Assembly (NCBI RefSeq): GCF_048771995.1
Contig: NC_133026.1
Span: 105,414,001 to 105,478,000 of the forward strand
DNA from: Taeniopygia guttata
Taxonomy: Eukaryota; Chordata; Aves; Passeriformes; Estrildidae
Length of the DNA stretch: 64,000 nt
Reading direction: 5' to 3'
A model generated the notes under the pieces. That model was not told the DNA's origin, searched no databases, and saw only the letters and a list, made by a program, of their open reading frames with translations. The position numbers were made by a program, and so were the translations under genes. Positions 63,211-64,000 of this stretch are shown here, piece after piece; the stretch's first letter is position 1, and each line of letters opens with the position of its first letter.

Positions 63211-64000
63211 GTACATTAATATATTTTCACTCCCAACAGTAAAATTGGCTCAGGAATTTGCTTTGAGGTTTTAAGACACTTGGGCATGTTTCCAAGTAGT
63301 TGAAAACAATAATTTGCTAAAATAAGCATTTTCCTGGACTCCTTTGAAATAAAAGGTTTATTACTGGGCAAATATAATCTTAGTTTTGAAATTGGTCATT
63401 AAGGTTTATCAGACAAGTTATGAGTTTTGTGTGGTTTTTACTCGTCTGCTGATTTCCCCTCAAAAATGCCTCAAGTTTCTACTGCAATTGTAGGAAGTCC
63501 ATGCTGGTTTTTACAGAAGTAGGAAAGGGTAAATATCAGTAGAATTTCTTAAATTTTCACTCTGGATTAACTAAACTTCTGGCTAACAAGCAATACATTT
63601 TGTTACTTTGTAAAAAATTATAAACTTTAAGGCACTTTAAATGCTTCAGATATACTTGTCATCTCCAGTTAACAGAATTGTTTGGTGAGGCAGGAGCATT
63701 CTGCAGAACAAACAGCTTGTTGTAATTCTTAGTTGTGACTTTAGTATCTCTAGTCTGATGTGAAATTACAGCAGGTGGACTAACTGGGTCACAAGTCATC
63801 CAACATGATACTTTGTTAGTATCTGTACTTCAATTTCTATTTCTCCCATACTAAACTGTGCTACCATTTTAATCTGAAATTTTAAAAGTTGTTATGATCT
63901 TAGTCTTTTTTCCCAGCCTATTTATATTTTCCTTTCTAAACCAATCAGCAAATACATAATTGATATTCTCAATTTCTAGATCATAATGTAGGGCTTACAG
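63211..64000. other. Downstream of RIOK3, no gene recognised
   Basis: AT-rich sequence with no coding similarity seen. By human synteny the next gene would be RMC1, but no exon of it is recognisable here. Confidence 0.5.

Noticed and set aside
1..64000. CRISPR arrays, bacterial operons, tRNA or rRNA genes
   Set aside because: No regularly spaced repeats, Shine-Dalgarno-led gene clusters or cloverleaf/rRNA signatures were seen. The window is vertebrate nuclear DNA.

Overview
This is a single-copy vertebrate chromosomal window, most likely from a bird. The evidence is two conserved genes with GT-AG introns, many fragments of CR1 non-LTR retrotransposon with the usual 'attctatgattctat'-type tails, one ERV solo LTR, and short introns. 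No bacterial, plasmid or CRISPR feature is present. The species cannot be named from the sequence alone.

Left and middle (about 1 to 47,249, minus strand): TMEM241, a nucleotide-sugar-transporter-like membrane protein. I reconstructed 13 consecutive coding exons by hand from splice sites, reading phase and resemblance to the human protein as I remember it. They join into one open frame of 255 codons starting at an ATG at 47,249. Several exons are tiny (26, 35, 36, 46, 47 and 49 nt). About 41 C-terminal residues are missing. I could not find them between 1 and 17,098, so they probably lie left of position 1, and most of 1-17,098 would then be intron 13.

Centre (about 46,900 to 52,100): the two genes are head to head. 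Their start codons are 4.6 kb apart, each sits in its own CpG-rich block, and CR1 fragments lie between them. One CR1 begins about 230 bp upstream of the TMEM241 start codon. Another ends about 350 bp upstream of the RIOK3 start codon and is flanked by a diverged direct repeat of roughly 80-105 bp.

Right (51,889 to 61,083, plus strand): RIOK3, an atypical RIO-family kinase. All 13 coding exons are present and join into an intact 515-codon frame with the RIO catalytic residues. The 3' UTR follows, with several AATAAA signals. The remaining sequence to 64,000 has no recognisable gene.

The two genes act in different processes: TMEM241 in sugar-nucleotide transport in the secretory pathway, RIOK3 in cytoplasmic small-subunit maturation and innate signalling. 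Their adjacency matches the human chromosome 18 neighbourhood as I remember it. I found no undescribed biological system. The items most worth a second look are the nested solo LTR with a 6-bp target duplication, the T18 tract abutting a 35-nt microexon, the duplicated flanks around the CR1 at the RIOK3 promoter, and a tandem pair of RFX X-box-like motifs.
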